DNA of 64,000 nt from Arthonia radiata. Lineage: Eukaryota; Ascomycota; Arthoniomycetes; Arthoniales; Arthoniaceae. Below are positions 25,401 through 35,647 of the stretch, one piece after another. The stretch's first letter is position 1, and each line of letters starts with the position of its first letter. A model generated the notes under the pieces. That model saw only the letters and a list, made by a program, of their open reading frames with translations. It made no database searches and was not told where the DNA came from. The stretch is from contig PSQN01000003.1 of assembly GCA_002989075.1 (NCBI GenBank), forward strand, positions 558,001 through 622,000, in the 5' to 3' direction. Made by a program: the position numbers and the translations under genes.

Positions 25401-26694
25401 GACTGCTAACAGGCAATAATGACACCCGCTGCAGCTTCTTAAGAAAAGGTTCGTAAGCGAAAACGGGTGTGTCTATCTGCAGGAGGTCGAAATTGGCGCC
25501 CGAGGCGGCAAGATCGAGCACAGTGTTAGAAGAGCCGTCAACTAAACGCAGGACGACTTCTGCTAAGTTGGAGCTCAGTCGATCGACATGCCGATTGACT
25601 AGACCGATACCGACGAAATCTCTACATACACAGATTGCAACAACAGCGCCATGTCGCATGATCTTGCTGCCTTGTCCGCGTGGATTGTTGAGAAAATCGG
25701 AACGAGCGGCCACGGTCATTCTCTCAAGACCTGGAAGAGGAGCAGGGCTTCTAAAACAAGCGGCCCATGGTTGTCGATGCCATGGCTTGACCTCTGGTAC
25801 ATTATCGCATTGAATACCAGAAAATGCCGTGGATAACATCATGATACTGCGCTGGCTTGGTTCGTTATTATAAGCACTCAGTAACTTTTCCTTGAAGTCG
25901 TGAACCATGTCTTCTCTGAGAAGTCGAAACATGTGGTCAGGATAGATGCGGCGTCGTTCGTCAAGATCGGCCGATTCGAAGACTTCAGCTGCTGTCCTCA
26001 AGAACGGAGGTTGAACGGATAAGATCTCGTCACGAGTCGGCATGAGCTGTATGTCCCGAATGGACTTAAAATCATTGTCGTGGCGGCCGCCTGGACCCAC
26101 TGCATCTGAGTGTGGCGCAGTTCCAACTGATCGGAGCGAAGCTTGATGTCTAATCAGATAGCCATAGGAGCGCACCTCGTGCGATTCGGAGGCCAGGAGG
26201 GTGTTGATGACTTCCGCGTCTCTGGCTTGCTCGACATACTGATCAATCTCGTCAGCGGTGAAGAGACGCAGAGTTTCAGACAGAAGCCAAGCCACACGAA
26301 GACTTGATTCTGCATTGAGAGCTCCTTGCTTGAGATGCTTGATGCAAGCGGACCAGAAGAAGCTTGTTTGAAGCAGGGCTCTGATTATCCGGCTCAAAAC
26401 ACTGCCAGAGTCGATTTCGGCAAGCGAGGGCTCTGATAACTTAGCCAGCAGCTGCGAAGCAGGACCCGCGATAAAGTCGACGGAGAGATCTTGACGAAAG
26501 CAGCGCTGTAGAGCCTCTAGACCCTTGGGCTGACAAAGTAGCTGATCTCCAAGCAAAGCAACGTCCTTTTGCGCGCATGCTGCCTCGATGAAGAGGTTTC
26601 CCGTACGGACAGAATTGATATCGGTCTTGCCGCGAAGAACGCTCGTAAAGAGGCGCTCGAGCCTCTTTTGGCGGTCATCAATTTCAGCAGACAT
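19455..26694 (-). CDS. ZNFX1-type RNA helicase fused to NFX1 zinc fingers and three SpoVK/CbbX AAA ATPase domains
   Basis: Five exons (26694-25197, 25147-23720, 23671-23335, 23284-21615, 21550-19455) join in phase to 7,029 nt, 2,342 aa; introns are 48-64 bp. The N-terminal 490 residues carry the ZNFX1-family 'GGRHDNDF' box. The superfamily 1 helicase core follows: Walker A GPPGTGKS (497-504, split by intron 1), 'EEAGE' Walker B, 'QHRMRPEIA', 'IDNYQGEE' (restored by intron 2) and 'RLNVLLSRAR'. Cys/His-rich NFX1-type fingers follow (about 1080-1150), then a coiled coil. Three AAA domains of CbbX/SpoVK type have Walker A lysines at about 1345, 1623 and 1901, each with a DEAY Walker B. The C terminus ends in a Cys pair and 'YRCAGGSHFV', conserved in this fungal family. 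ZNFX1 and Hrr1 relatives act in RNA silencing; a role here with the divergent Argonaute is inferred from position. The gene looks intact. Confidence 0.9.
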
Positions 26695-27435
26695 AGGACA
26701 GCAATGACATTGCAGTTCTGTCTATCGGCGTGGCTAATGAGGAACTTTCGTATACACCCTCAAATCATCCATGTAGGGCGAGCTATCGACCTTAAAAGCT
26801 CTCCTCGCTGATTGACCAAGCCTCGCAAACGGCGGGGAGGCCCATGACTATCCCACCCTGCAGCAGCCTGCATGTCAGAAATATACCTCATGCAGGTGAT
26901 ATGATGAACAATAACTATTCGATCGCTTGATGACTGCAGTTCCGTGGACGGGGAGACTATTGGGTGTTTTATCGGCGTGGGCGCAAGACATCCGTGGTGG
27001 CCTCATCCGGCAGCGTGATGGGTCTCTACCCATGGGGACCTGCATGGAAAACCAGAAACATAGAGTGACCAGAACCCGAAGAGGCGCTGTTTGCTGAGAT
27101 CCTGGACGCGCTGAGCGGAGGCCGATGATATCTACGTCAGCGTGCATAGCGCTGTGGGTTACCGTGCGCTATTCCCAATTGAGAGGTTTAATCTTCGGGC
27201 CATTTTGAAACTCTGAAATGAGCGCACAGCATCAATCAGACGCAAGGCAACCACCGCCAGTCCACACAATTTGCAGAACGAATCTTTTTTGCCGATAGAA
27301 TCTTTTTTGCCGATAGAAAGATGCGCCCGGCCATGGTCTATATTAAGGTAGCCAGCCGTCACGGCGGTCAGGTTGCCGACCCTCTTCCTTGCACTCGCAG
27401 ACTGATTTCGACCGGCGAACCCTGCTTTTACCATC
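26695..27435. promoter_or_regulatory. shared divergent promoter region of the helicase-ATPase and Argonaute genes
   Basis: These 741 bp separate two start codons facing away from each other, so they must hold both promoters. On the Argonaute side a TATATTA box lies at 27339-27345, about 90 nt before the ATG, and an 18-bp element is tandemly duplicated at 27281-27316. An upstream ATG at 27321 opens a frame that overlaps the Argonaute start out of frame; it would act as an upstream ORF only if transcription starts before it. No coding feature is supported here. Confidence 0.6.
27281..27316 (+). repeat. perfect 18-bp tandem duplication in the Argonaute promoter
   Basis: AATCTTTTTTGCCGATAG occurs twice back to back (27281-27298 and 27299-27316), 120 nt before the Argonaute ATG. 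It could be a repeated factor-binding site or a slippage product. Confidence 0.9.
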
Positions 27436-30400
27436 ATGTCCGCTCGAGGCAGAGGCTCTGGTGGTCGTGGAGCTCGAGGCAACCCTCGCGGTGGCGTCGG
27501 GACTTTAAGAGGGAGGGGTGGCTTTCAGACCAACCCGGAAGTGTTCCGGTGCGTCTCAACAGTCCTCCAAGAATGTCTCAGACAGCAGAATTAACAAACC
27601 TTGTCGCAGCCTGTCTGATGGAAATGTGCCGAGTGCCGACGATAGTGTCGGCACGTTGGAGTCCAAGCTTGTTCCAACATCAAGTGGAACAGCTTTGGAC
27701 GTCGCTCAACTGTCACTCAGCTCAGACGGCCCTTTTCGCCCTGGCTATGGCACTCGTGGCGAAATGGTCGTACTTTGGACGAACTATTTCCAAATTCTTC
27801 CTCAGCCTGACGTCTCACTGTTTCGCTACGCCGTTGACATCTCTCCGGAAGTCCAAAACCGCAGGCTCAGAGCGCGCATCATCAAGTTGCTGCTCGAGGA
27901 TAGCCCGGTGTCCAATCTTGCTCCGGGGATAGCTTCAGACTATCAAGCCAACATTATCACCACAACTGCGTTGACAGCCGACCAGAGATACACCAACATT
28001 CGCTATCGGGACGAAGGCGAGAGCACTGCACCATCGAACGCCAGACAATATCGACTTCGTCTCCAGGAGACAGGTAGCTTTGTCGTTGCGGACCTGATCG
28101 ACTATCTGACCTCTATTAATGCAAGTGCCGCCTTTGCCGAGAAGGCGGGAGTTATACAAGCACTCAACATTGTTTTGAACAACCTGCCAAAAACCAAAGA
28201 TCCCAGATCCGCCTTGTCTACCCGCAGAAATGTTCACTTCACCGTTACTGGTTCGTCCGCGGAGGGATTCAATCTTGGCGCAGGGCTCGAGGCCTGGCGA
28301 GGGTACTTCACGAGTGTTCGCACCGCGGCTGCGCGGCTGCTCGTCAACGTTCAAATTAAACACGCTGCTATGTACAAGGCTATTCGGCTTGACGAGCTGA
28401 TGAATGAATTCATCCAGGAGCATGGAAAGGAACACTTCAGGATGAACCAATTCCTCAGCCGCGTGCGCGTTGATCGGCTCCACCTTAAGGCATCCAATGG
28501 CCGTCGCACTGTCCGTCCCAAGATCATTCACGGTCTTGCAACGCCCTATGATGGTCGAAGACTTCCAAAGCCTCCAAAGGTCCCATTAACCGGTGCTACA
28601 GCCAAACAAGTTCAATTCTATATCGGTGATCCAGCCCCTCCACCACTGCGGTCCAACACTTACGTCACGGTGTTCGACTACATCAGTAAAGGTACAAGTA
28701 ACCACATGATTGGACCTTTAGCACGTCGAGTTGACTTCTGTAAAAGTTCACAAGACTTCAGCCAATGCTGCGCTTCCTGTCGTCAATGTTGGCACGAAAG
28801 AGCAGCCCAGCTATCTGCCACCAGAGGTGTGCTTGGTAGTGTCAGCACAGCCGGCGGTAACAAAGCTAAGCCCAGATCAGACAGCTCAAATGATACGTTT
28901 TGCTGTACGCAAGCCATTTGAGAATGCACGATCGATCACGGACACCGGGCTCGCTGATGTTGGACTTGCCACTGTGAATCCCGTCATGGTCAGCCCTCGA
29001 CCTATATGACTTGTATGCCAGTATGCCTATGCTGACTATAACAGACGGCTTTCGGCCTCCAAGTCCAGCCTAGTATGCTTGCGGTCAAGGGACGAATACT
29101 GCCAACTCCTGGAATGCGTTACGCCGGGAACAAAGTTAGCCAACCAAGATTCGGAGCCTGGAACATGGGCAACTTGGCCTTCTCCAAGGGTGCTTCCCTT
29201 CAGAAATGGTCAATCCTATGGCTGCGCAGTCGCTCTATGAGAGATCCATGGAATGGTGACCGCGAGGCTCTAGTATCGACGATGAAAGACTTCCACAAGA
29301 CACTGAACGATTGCGGAATGCGATGTTCTCCTCCGATGCTGCCGGGCAAAGATGCCGAAGTTGATGCTGGACATGATGAGCTGGCTATCGAGGCTGCCTT
29401 TCAACAGCTTCTCGCTCGAAACCGCCAGGAGACACTTTTGCTGGTCATCATTCCTCGGCGTGACGATCGTTTGTACAATTTCATCAAGCAATGTGGTGAC
29501 GTTCGCTTTGGTATTCACACAGTCTGCGTAGTCGCAAGCAAGTTTGCGAAGCCCAACAATGTCCAGTATTTCGCCAATGTTGCCCTGAAGTTCAACCTCA
29601 AACTGGGCGGGACGAACCAAACCCTCGACGCTACGAAATTAGGTCTCATTGCTAGAGGGACTGCTATGATAGTTGGAATCGATGTAACGCATCCTTCTCC
29701 GGGCTCTGTCAATAGCGCGCCTAGCGTTGCTGCGATGGTTGCCAGCATCAGCAAAGATCTGGGACAATTTCCAGCAGTTTTGAACGCACAGAGGAGTCGT
29801 CAGGAGATGGTGAGTGATTTGAGCGACATGCTCAAGTCTCGCTTGCGCCTATGGCAAAAGCACAACCAGAACCAGCTGCCTCAATTCATTCTGGTGTACC
29901 GAGACGGCGTTTCTGAAAGCCAATACCATATCGTCTTGGACAAAGAGTTGCCACTTCTCCGTCAAGCTTGTGATCAGCTCTACCCAGCCAATACAAAGCG
30001 TCCGGCTATTTCCATCGTCATCGTTGGAAAGCGCCATAGCACTCGATTTTACCCTACGTCCACCGACAAAGACAGGATCGATGAGCGATCCTCTAACCCA
30101 AAACATGGCACGGTGGTCGACCGCGGCATTACCGAGCCTCGCAACTGGGACTTTTACTTGCAAGCCCACACTGCAATTCAAGGCACGGCGCGACCGGCTC
30201 ACTACTTCGTCATCCACGACGAGATCTTTAGGCGCTTGGCGATCCCACCTGGATTCGCACATGCCAGCGACGTGCTGGAAGATCTGACTCACAACCTGTG
30301 CTACATGTTTGGTCGAGCGACAAAGGCTGTCAGCTATTGTCCACCGGCGTACTATGCTGATATGGTGTGCGAGCGCGGAAGGTGCTACTTAAGTCATCTC

Positions 30401-30514
30401 TTCTCACCAACAACATCGAGCGCCGGAAGTGCCACGGCAGGTAGCTCGACTCCTGAAGAGCCTACTTCTGTGCACCTGCATGATGCTATCAAAGACAGCA
30501 TGTTCTATATCTAG
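27436..30514 (+). CDS. ago: Argonaute
   Basis: Four exons (27436-27548, 27589-28691, 28747-28988, 29045-30514) join in phase to 2,928 nt, 975 aa. The start gives an Arg/Gly-rich tail (MSARGRGSGGRGARG), common in Argonautes. The N domain shows 'RPGYGTRGEMVVLW'; the linker shows 'GFNLGAGLEAWRGYF'; PAZ, linker 2 with 'LPPEVCLVV', and MID follow. The PIWI domain carries D699 ('GIDVTHPSPG'), E740 ('SRQEMVSDL'), D773 ('YRDGVSESQ') and D925 ('PPAYYADMV'). This D-E-D-D set should allow slicing; many animal and plant Argonautes have His at the fourth position. The protein ends in the usual 'DSMFYI'. Intron 1 is only 40 bp, and intron 3 has a weak donor (GTCAGC) but restores 'NPVM-TAFGLQVQPS', so I trust it. 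It is divergent from the helicase-ATPase gene and 431 bp upstream of Dicer on the same strand. The product binds small RNAs and guides silencing. Confidence 0.94.
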
Positions 30515-30945
30515 AGTGTCCTTGTGCGAACGAAGTTACTGGGGGCGGGTCAGCCGAAGATGGTCATGTAGTGTGACAACAGAAGATCGACGTGTCTTGA
30601 ACTAGTCACAGAGTACTGTACAATTCCAGATTGACCGCCGCGTGAAACACAGCACTCATCTATTCGAGCACTGAATAGAATGGCGCATGAAATCCCTTGT
30701 TTGGACGTAATCTTAGATATACCCAGTCCTTCATGCCGAGATTGAACGCTGAGCAGCGATGCTCGAACTCTTCTGCCTCGTTTGTGGTGTTGAGCTAATG
30801 CAGTGAGACAAGTGATAACCCCGCGCCGCGTCGTTTGCAATGATCTTCTGCGAATATATTTTTATGCTATCCTCGTGTCTTCATATCTTCGTTAAAATCT
30901 CAGCAGCAGACGCTAGGATCCGTACGACAAGACTTGCAAGTGTCG
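30515..30945 (+). promoter_or_regulatory. Argonaute-Dicer intergenic region
   Basis: These 431 bp must hold the Argonaute 3' end and the Dicer promoter. An AT-rich stretch (TATATTTTTATGC) lies at about 30.86 kb, near the expected core-promoter distance from the Dicer ATG. Separate promoters are likely, though read-through cannot be excluded. No other coding feature is seen. Confidence 0.4.
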
Positions 30946-33900
30946 ATGCACGCAAACATGGCGTCTGATGAAATGATGGTGGGGCCGCCTGATCTTGTCC
31001 CCACGCCACTCAAGTTGAGGTCATACCAACATGAGATGTTTGAGCGAAGCTTGGAAAGGAACACCATTGTTGTGGTATGCCTTACTTTGGCGTTTTGGGA
31101 AACCGCCGCTGACGCTGGCATCAGATGGAAACAGGCAGTGGAAAGACGCCAGTGTATGCTCCGTTTATCGTTGCGCGCGATATTTCGTTAACAAGACTGC
31201 TTTCTAGGGCCATACACAGAATCATACATGCGGTCGAGACGTGCAGGGACGATCAAGTGCGCCCATGTCAAAACGTGTTCATTTCCCCTTCACCACCTGA
31301 CGAGACACAGTTGGTATGGTTCCTGACTGAGGGTGTCGCGCTTTGTCGACAACAGCGTGAATCTGTGCAACGAGCATGCCCTGCGATCAGATCAACAATC
31401 ATTGTTGGAGACGATGGGCCGGAGCTGTGGGGTTCACAAGCTACGTGGACAGAAGTCCTTACAAACGTCGACGTCGTCTTCTCCACCTTTGAAGTTTTGC
31501 ATCAAGCTCTCGCACATGCATACATTCGGATGGAGCGCCTCCGACTGCTCATTTTCGATGAAGGTATGTCGAGTTGCTGTCTTGGCAACAACGAGGCTGA
31601 GCAATCCCTAGCACATCATGTAACAAAAGATCACCCGTCCAACAAGATTATGCGAAAGTACCACGAAACGCTCCGCTCGCAGGCCAGTGAAGCTCGTCTG
31701 CCATCTATCCTCGGTCTTACGGCAAGCCCTGCAGAAAACGGGAGGTTGAAACGGCTACTGTGTGTCGGAGTGGCCCCTGCGTCATTGCAAAAGCGCTGAC
31801 GTTGTCCAGTGACCTTGAAGCCAACCTCGCGGCAACTTGTCAATCCCCTCGCCGGCATAGGCTCGAAATGCGAGACTTTGTCCATCGACCGACGCTTGAA
31901 AGACTGGCATATTGTCAGTCCAATGACGGCGCTTTTACTGGTGGCGACGTATCAGCGCGGCAACTTGATAGAATTCCTATGGAGAAACACGGGGAAGCTA
32001 TGAAGAAATTGCAGAGCAAAGTTCAATATCTTGCTGAAGAGTTGGGCTGGTGGGCAGCATTGAGCTTCGTCACCGACCTTGTTGATGCGCTGCGAGGCAA
32101 GGTAACCCGTCAAGCCTTGCTAGGTGAGGTGCTGTCAAAGGGCATCAAGAGCAGCATGCTAGCTTGTGTGAAGCCTCTTCTGTGTAGTGTGAAGCGGATG
32201 CATGAGGCGCAAGCGCAGAAGTGTGGCACTTCCACACACGTATCGACAAAGTTTCGATGTCTGATCAATCGACTTCAAGGCCTTCTCAAGGATCGAGGAG
32301 AAGGCTTTCATGGCATCGTCTTTGTGCGACAGCGTGTAGCTACAGTTATGCTCGAGAAACTGCTGCAGACCGAGTTCGGCACATCTGACGACCTTCGGTG
32401 CGGTTCATTCGTGGGTGAGTCTAATTCTTGCTCGTATGGTACTAACTTGAGCGAGCTCGTCGTGCCTAGAACTCAAAGCACAGTTTTGAAACAGTTTAGA
32501 GAGCGGGAGAAGAATCTCATCGTCGCTACTGATGCACTCGACGAGGGCATTGATGTTGCTGCTTGCAACAGTATCATCTGTTTTGATCCGCCGCAGAACC
32601 TCCGCTCCTTTATTCAAAAAAGAGGGCGGGCCCGTGAGAAGGATTCGACTTATGTTATCATGGTGCCACATGATGCCACAGGTTTGTCCCCCAGAAAATT
32701 TGAGGATGCCGAGCTTCTCATGTCCGAGATGATCGCAAGTGAGAACGAGAAGATACGCCGAGCCTGTAAAATAGAGTCCATCAAGGAGAAAGTTGAATAT
32801 GAACTTGCAAGTCCTATCGGGTAAGTCTTGCCTCGATGACGGTTACTGCCTCGTACTCATAGCTACTAGAGCTCGTCTTACTGCTGACATGACATGTGCT
32901 CATCTTGAACACTTCTGCGCCAAGCTTCCTAAGGCGCCGTACACCGATACCAGGCCGACCTTCCGTTGCCTAGAAGATGAAGATGGTTTGACGCGTGCTG
33001 AGGTCCAGCTTCCCATGTCGGTACCTTCAGCCGCTCGCGTCGCCCACAGTCTGAAGGGTTGGAAGACCGAAAAGGCTGCCATCATGGATGCTGCCTTCCA
33101 AGCTTACAAGGGGCTGTTTGATTACGGTCTGCTGACAGACCATCTCCTGCCATTTGACAACGGCCCTGAGATTGACGACGATTTTCAGCGGAAGCGAGTC
33201 GACTTCTATCATCTTGGTGGCCGCTTATGTGTCTGGGAGCAGGCGCCTTCCAACTCGCATGTTACAGAGTATTTCCGCACTACAGTGACAATGGGTAACA
33301 CTGTGACGGGATGGGTAGGTCAGCAGCTTGCACTCTGGACGTACACAGATCTATCGCCCATTGGAAGCTTCTCCTTGTACGCCGAAGAAGATCAGGAAAC
33401 TCGCGTTGAGTGTCAATCACCGGTTCGTGTTCTTGTTGATTCTGACAAGACTGCGCATGCTCTGGATTTGTGCACGCGGACGTTGATATCGGCATGTCGG
33501 TCGAGATCCGTACCAGACGATGAGAAATTTGCGGTCTTCGTCACACCTGACCTTGCCCTCGACGAGCTCCCACGGTGGGTGGAGAGATATCAAGGGCAAT
33601 TGTCTGCAAGAAGCTGGCTTGAGGGTGCAAGCTACACAAGTCCAGGAGTCATTGTCAATGCCGCCCTCGGGAACTCCCTTCACGTCTATCGAGGCCTCCG
33701 TCAGTACCAAGATGAAGATGGAAATGATACTGTTGAGGTTGAATGCGCACCTTTTCCAAGGCGTCGCAACTTCTTGAAGGTGAGGCTGAGTCACCACGCT
33801 ATCCTCGAACATGAGATCGTAGAGCAAGAGGACCATGAGGAGCAAACAGTGTTGTTCGATGTGGATGACTGCTTCGTTCGACGCCTTCCTTTGGACTACG

Positions 33901-35384
33901 CCTGGACGATGAGATACCTTCCCAGCATTTTCCATCATCTAGAGATGACCCTGACGGGATACTGCTTGATGCTACAAGCCTTACCGGAAAATCGTTTCCG
34001 AAGCCTCTCCGAGGTAGTCCGCTCAATTACGTCTCCGTCAACCATGCTCAAAAAAAACTACGAGCGATTGGAGTTCTTGGGTGATAGTCTGCTGAAATAT
34101 CATGCTTCCCAACAGCTCTTTTGTGACTATCCGACCTGGCACGAGGGATATTTGACCCGCGAACGGAACACCATCATTGCCAACATATCTCTTGCCAATG
34201 CAGCGGTTGACAAGGGCTTGGACACGTTCATTCTCAAAGACGCCTTCGTGGGCAAAGACTGGACGCTCCCGACGGAGGCGACAGTGAGCAAGCAGCGAAA
34301 CAGCGTGCGTCACTTACCGATGAAGACCGTAGCAGATGTCGTCGAGTCTCTCATCGGCGTCGCATTTCTGGGTGACGGCATGCGCGGGGCTGCTCGGTGC
34401 ATGGCTACCGTGTTGCCAAAAGTTCGAGATCAGAAAGCAGACTTTGGAATCATTGTCGCAAGCAGTGGAGTGCCGAATACGGCTCTCGGAACATCCAACA
34501 GGCTTGTCGACCAAGCGGAATCGCTAGTCGGCTATCGCTTCCGGAGCAAAAACCTATTACTGGAGGCTTTGACCCATCCTTCCTGCACGAGAGACGTAGT
34601 CACGGAACCATACCAGCGGCTCGAGTTCCTTGGGGACGCCGTCCTAGACGTTCTCGTTGTCACTCAGCTGTTCCAGCTCCTCCCACAAGCTTCACAATCC
34701 CTGATGACCAAGATCAAAGCAGCACTTGTCAATGCCGACCTCCTAGCCTTCTTGAACTACTCTTTAAAGAAGAGCACAGAAGGTGTCTCGGTTGCAGCAA
34801 ACAGACATGACGGAGTTCGGCGCTCTGAGGTGCATCATGAGCTCGCCTTGTGGATGCTAATGAGGTACGAAAGCGAGGATGTGGCCAAAGCGCGCGAAGA
34901 AAGTCTGCAAATTTTTCAAGCCGTGCGCAGAACGATCACGGCCAGCTTCGACGCGAGAACTTATCCGTGGGTAGAGCTCTGCCAACTGCGCGCACCGAAA
35001 TTCGTGTCGGACATCATTGAGAGTGTACTCGGCGCAATGTTTGTCGACGGCGATGGCGAGCTGGATGCGTGCCAAGGATTTCTGGAAAGAATCGGCCTCA
35101 TGCGTTATCTTCGTCGCTTAGTCAGCGAGAGCATTGACGTCATCCACCCTCAAGAGCGTCTCAATCGGCTGCTGCATGGCCGCACGTTGGTTCACTCCTA
35201 TCACGCGAGTTCAGCGGATTCGGCCTTGTGGGACTTGTATCTGTTTGCTGGAGATGAGATGCTGGCACAAGTGCAGGCGTGCGCCTCCAAGGATGAAGCA
35301 AACATCATGGCAGCTTCGAAGGCGTGCAGCCTTCTCACGGGTACGCTGAGTGGAGCAAAACAGTCACTGCATGAACACCCATGA
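30946..35384 (+). CDS. dcl: Dicer-like RNase III helicase (DCL2-like)
   Basis: Five exons (30946-31074, 31125-31563, 31612-31744, 31810-32820, 32870-35384) join in phase to 4,227 nt, 1,408 aa, usual for fungal DCL2. The helicase has Walker A METGSGKT (44-51), DEAH at 188-191 (restored only by removing the 48-bp intron 2), 'LGLTASP', 'VATDALDEGIDVAAC' and 'QKRGRARE'. A Dicer-dimerisation region follows ('LEHFCAKLP'). RNase IIIa has 'ERLEFLGDSLL' (about 970) and 'ADVVESLIG'; RNase IIIb has 'RLEFLGDAVLD' (about 1154) and 'SDIIESVLG' (about 1287). All eight acidic residues are present, so it should cut dsRNA. No PAZ or clear C-terminal dsRNA-binding domain is seen. Intron 3 (31745-31809) needs a GTTGAA donor but gives the expected 'LEANLAATC' continuation; a frameshift is the alternative. 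ATG 30958 is a second possible start. Confidence 0.92.
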
Positions 35385-35647
35385 TTTCGGGTAGATGCAT
35401 CTTCGGAACGTCGAATACATTCATCGATTTGCATCCAATCGCGCCAAGGCATAGCCTTGCGTCGCTGTCCGCTACCTCATTGGCTCGATGCTCCATCCCT
35501 GTGACGCTCAGCTGCCTGCAAGTATCCATCCCCTCAGAGCGACGCGAAAGCCTTAGAAGAACGTCGAAGGTAGCACTTTTATGATCAGACGGTCGTGCCC
35601 CGCGCAAGCTGGGAAGTGTTTGTTGTCCTCTGCGTGCGTCCACGAGA

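Noticed and set aside
27321-27932. 203-residue frame over the Argonaute start
   Set aside because: It lies out of frame with the Argonaute exons and resembles nothing; kept only as a possible upstream ORF.
30934-30945. TTG at 30934 as Dicer start
   Set aside because: An ATG occurs in frame at 30946, and non-ATG starts are not expected in fungi without support.
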